Below, piece by piece: positions 13,458-14,531 of a DNA stretch of 14,531 nucleotides (within the stretch, counting starts at the first letter, position 1; each line of letters starts with the position of its first letter). The stretch covers positions 1 to 14,531 of the forward strand of contig JAIRUU010000045.1 in assembly GCA_031254225.1 (NCBI GenBank), given 5' to 3'. Position numbers and translations under genes: made by a program. The DNA is from Candidatus Elusimicrobium euhamitermitis. GTDB lineage: Bacteria > Elusimicrobiota > Elusimicrobia > Elusimicrobiales > Elusimicrobiaceae. The notes under the pieces were generated by a model. That model was not told the DNA's origin and searched no databases. It saw only the letters and a program-made list of their open reading frames with translations.

Positions 13458-13547
13458 TTGTCAAGACAAAGGGGCTCTTGCAGCGCAGCTACGCTGCTGA
13501 CGACGTGCAAGAGCTTTATTCTTATCCCCCCAAACCCCCGACGGGGG
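13454..13547. repeat. Cluster of hairpins inside the tRNA-Gly debris
   Basis: Three stems follow one another. The first is CCCTTTGTC-AA-GACAAAGGG (13454-13473), which starts in the tRNA fragment itself. The second is GCTCTTGCA (13474-13482) with TGCAAGAGC (13506-13514), enclosing GCAGCG/CGCTGC. The third is CCCCC-GAC-GGGGG (13535-13547). The last resembles the GC modules of the composite repeats. No gene is visible. Confidence 0.7.
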
Positions 13548-13574
13548 AAGCAAGCGTTCTTGTCTCCTGTGCGT

Positions 13575-13636
13575 CCGCTAAAATATAAAAAAAGAACGTC
13601 CTAAAAACCGGACGCTCTTTTTCTATATTTTAGCGG
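13575..13636. terminator. 27-bp inverted repeat forming the tRNA-Gly terminator
   Basis: Arms 13575-13601 and 13610-13636 match at 25 of 27 positions around an 8-nt loop. The inner stem (GAGCGTCC/GGACGTTC on the minus strand) is followed by seven T, a good terminator for tRNA-Gly. The outer part continues into the tRNA's own 3' acceptor bases (AGCGG on the plus strand), so a piece of the tRNA 3' end is present in inverted copy. Confidence 0.85.
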
Positions 13637-13702
13637 GCGAAGGGAATCGAACCCTCGTCTCAACCTTGGCAAGGTTATGTTCTACCATTGAACCACGCCC
13701 GC
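13632..13702 (-). tRNA. trnG: tRNA-Gly (anticodon GCC)
   Basis: The complete cloverleaf has acceptor GCGGGCG/CGCCCGC, D stem GTTC/GAAC, anticodon arm TAACC-TTGCCAA-GGTTG (one G-U pair) with anticodon GCC, and T arm GAGGG-TTCGATT-CCCTT. The discriminator is T and CCA is not encoded. It has 71 nt. An extended -10 promoter is 24 bp upstream. Confidence 0.96.
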
Positions 13703-13725
13703 GAAAGCTTTTTGACTGAGAATAT

Positions 13726-13734
13726 ATTATAACA
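13726..13734 (-). promoter_or_regulatory. Extended -10 promoter of tRNA-Gly
   Basis: The minus strand reads TGTTATAAT, with TATAAT at 13726-13731. No -35 box is visible. It lies just past the stop codon of the preceding gene. Confidence 0.7.
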
Positions 13735-13737
13735 AAT

Positions 13738-14472
13738 TCAGCGCAAAAGTGTGGGCGCAGCGGCGGAGGTGCGCGGGTGTTTTTTCAGCGCGGCGGATAT
13801 ATTTGCGTCTTTTTTCAGCGCCGTTAATATAGGGCTTTTATTGATAACGTCGTTGCCGGTTTTTGGGTTTTTTATAAAATATTGCGCGGACGGAGTCTGC
13901 AAAACAGCGTCCATTAACATGCTGTTTGCCACGATATCTATAACTTTAGGGTTGTTTAACGCAGCGCGCATGTTCGCGTATCCGAAAAAAACGGCAAGCG
14001 CGGACTCGTCGGACGCGGTGTTATAAAGTGCTTTAGAGTCCCCCAGTAATTTTTGTATGTCCGGACGGTTTATAAAAGCGTTTACCACGGTTTTATTGTT
14101 AAAAACGTAGCGTATTATTTCAGGGTCGTTTATGTTGGCGGCGACGGTATTTAAAAGCGTCCACGGCGCTTCGCCAACGAGCTGGAAATCTTTTTCGGCA
14201 AAAGTACTTATATTCGCGCGCACGGGAACAAGAAGCGCGGAGCCGGCGTTTTCATACATGGTGCTGCGGGTGCCCGGGGTCAAAATTTCAATGCTGCCGG
14301 ACTGGCCCTGTCTATCGTGAGAGACGGGCACGTTTGCGCCCAGGCCCGCAAGCACGTCCGGCGGAATGGACGTGTCTATATTCTTTGCTTTTTTGACGGC
14401 ATATGACGCCGGAATAGCAAGCAGCAGCGCGAGAAACGCAACCAAAGTCCACGTCATCATTTTATTTTGCAT
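13738..14472 (-). CDS. Secreted protein with helical repeats, function unknown
   Basis: The 244-residue product begins with a signal peptide (MMTWTLVAFLALLLAIPASYA, cleavage likely after residue 25). Residues about 26-100 are a low-complexity or loosely folded region containing SGSIEILTPGTRSTMYENAG. From about 105 to 235 there are short repeating units with the pattern hydrophobic-NP/TP/SP followed by a helix, for example NNPKVIDIVANSMLMDAVL, QTPSAQYFIKNP and KSPILTALKKDANISAALKKHP. This suggests an array of small helices like those found in co-chaperone-type repeats. No catalytic motif is seen, and I do not recognise the family. It is probably periplasmic. There is no Shine-Dalgarno sequence, and TATAAA lies eight bases before the ATG, so the mRNA may be leaderless. 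Confidence 0.75.
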   Translation of the reverse strand: MQNKMMTWTLVAFLALLLAIPASYAVKKAKNIDTSIPPDVLAGLGANVPVSHDRQGQSGSIEILTPGTRSTMYENAGSALLVPVRANISTFAEKDFQLVGEAPWTLLNTVAANINDPEIIRYVFNNKTVVNAFINRPDIQKLLGDSKALYNTASDESALAVFFGYANMRAALNNPKVIDIVANSMLMDAVLQTPSAQYFIKNPKTGNDVINKSPILTALKKDANISAALKKHPRTSAAAPTLLR

Positions 14473-14496
14473 GAATATATTTTATATTATTAAGGT
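14473..14496. promoter_or_regulatory. 24-bp divergent spacer with back-to-back -10 boxes
   Basis: Only 24 bp separate two divergent ATGs. TATAAA lies eight bases before the minus-strand ATG, and TATATT eight bases before the plus-strand ATG. Both would give near-leaderless mRNAs, and any -35 contacts would fall in the opposite gene. The plus gene has only AAGG three bases from its ATG. Confidence 0.45.
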
Positions 14497-14531
14497 ATGA
14501 AATCCTATACGGAATATTTAGTTATGCGAAC
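14497..14531 (+). CDS. Start of a probable YjbQ-family (UPF0047) protein, cut by window edge
   Basis: Only eleven codons are visible: MKSYTEYLVMR. This opening is typical of YjbQ/UPF0047 proteins (MKSY...L...), some annotated as secondary thiamine-phosphate synthase. The identification rests on this short stretch alone, so it is tentative. The start is supported by the position of the divergent promoter region and lack of an earlier in-frame start in the spacer. Confidence 0.4.
   Translation, partial: MKSYTEYLVMR

Overview
The window reads as a chromosomal housekeeping region of a Gram-negative, probably gut or anaerobic bacterium. The evidence is a KdsC-type phosphatase (Kdo, outer membrane), a lipobox lipoprotein, a B12-dependent class II ribonucleotide reductase and a pilin-like C-terminal domain. 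The mixed composition (GC-rich codons, AT-rich spacers) and the gene set remind me of Elusimicrobiota, but that placement is an inference.

Left part (minus strand). A translation/secretion unit runs leftwards: an extended -10 promoter, a hairpin-rich leader, rpmG (L33, 54 aa), tRNA-Trp, secE and nusG (cut by the window edge). The spacers inside this unit carry dispersed GC-rich repeats and a long nested palindrome. Upstream lie a PEGA-like lipoprotein and a deoxyhypusine-synthase-family enzyme, each followed by a clear bidirectional hairpin terminator.

Middle part (plus strand). glyA is divergent from the deoxyhypusine-synthase-like gene and is followed by a small membrane protein (DUF6580-like) and kdsC. 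Next come the 830-aa class II reductase nrdJ and then tmk, holB and metG, the last two overlapping as ATGA. tmk and nrdJ serve DNA precursor supply and holB serves the replisome clamp loader. The two long spacers (nrdJ-tmk and tmk-holB) hold further copies of the composite repeat.

Right part. A plus-strand RDD membrane protein carries an unusual C-terminal pilin-like domain. It is followed by a tRNA-Gly(GCC) gene on the minus strand and a debris field with two tRNA-Gly fragments, several hairpins and a 24-bp direct repeat of the tRNA 3' end. A secreted helical-repeat protein (minus) and the first codons of a probable YjbQ-family protein (plus) diverge from a spacer of only 24 bp.

I see no CRISPR array, transposase or defence operon. 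The less ordinary signals are the composite repeat family, the tRNA-Gly debris, the RDD/pilin-like fusion, the bacterial deoxyhypusine-synthase homologue, and several genes whose -10 box lies exactly 8 nt before the ATG, suggesting leaderless mRNAs.
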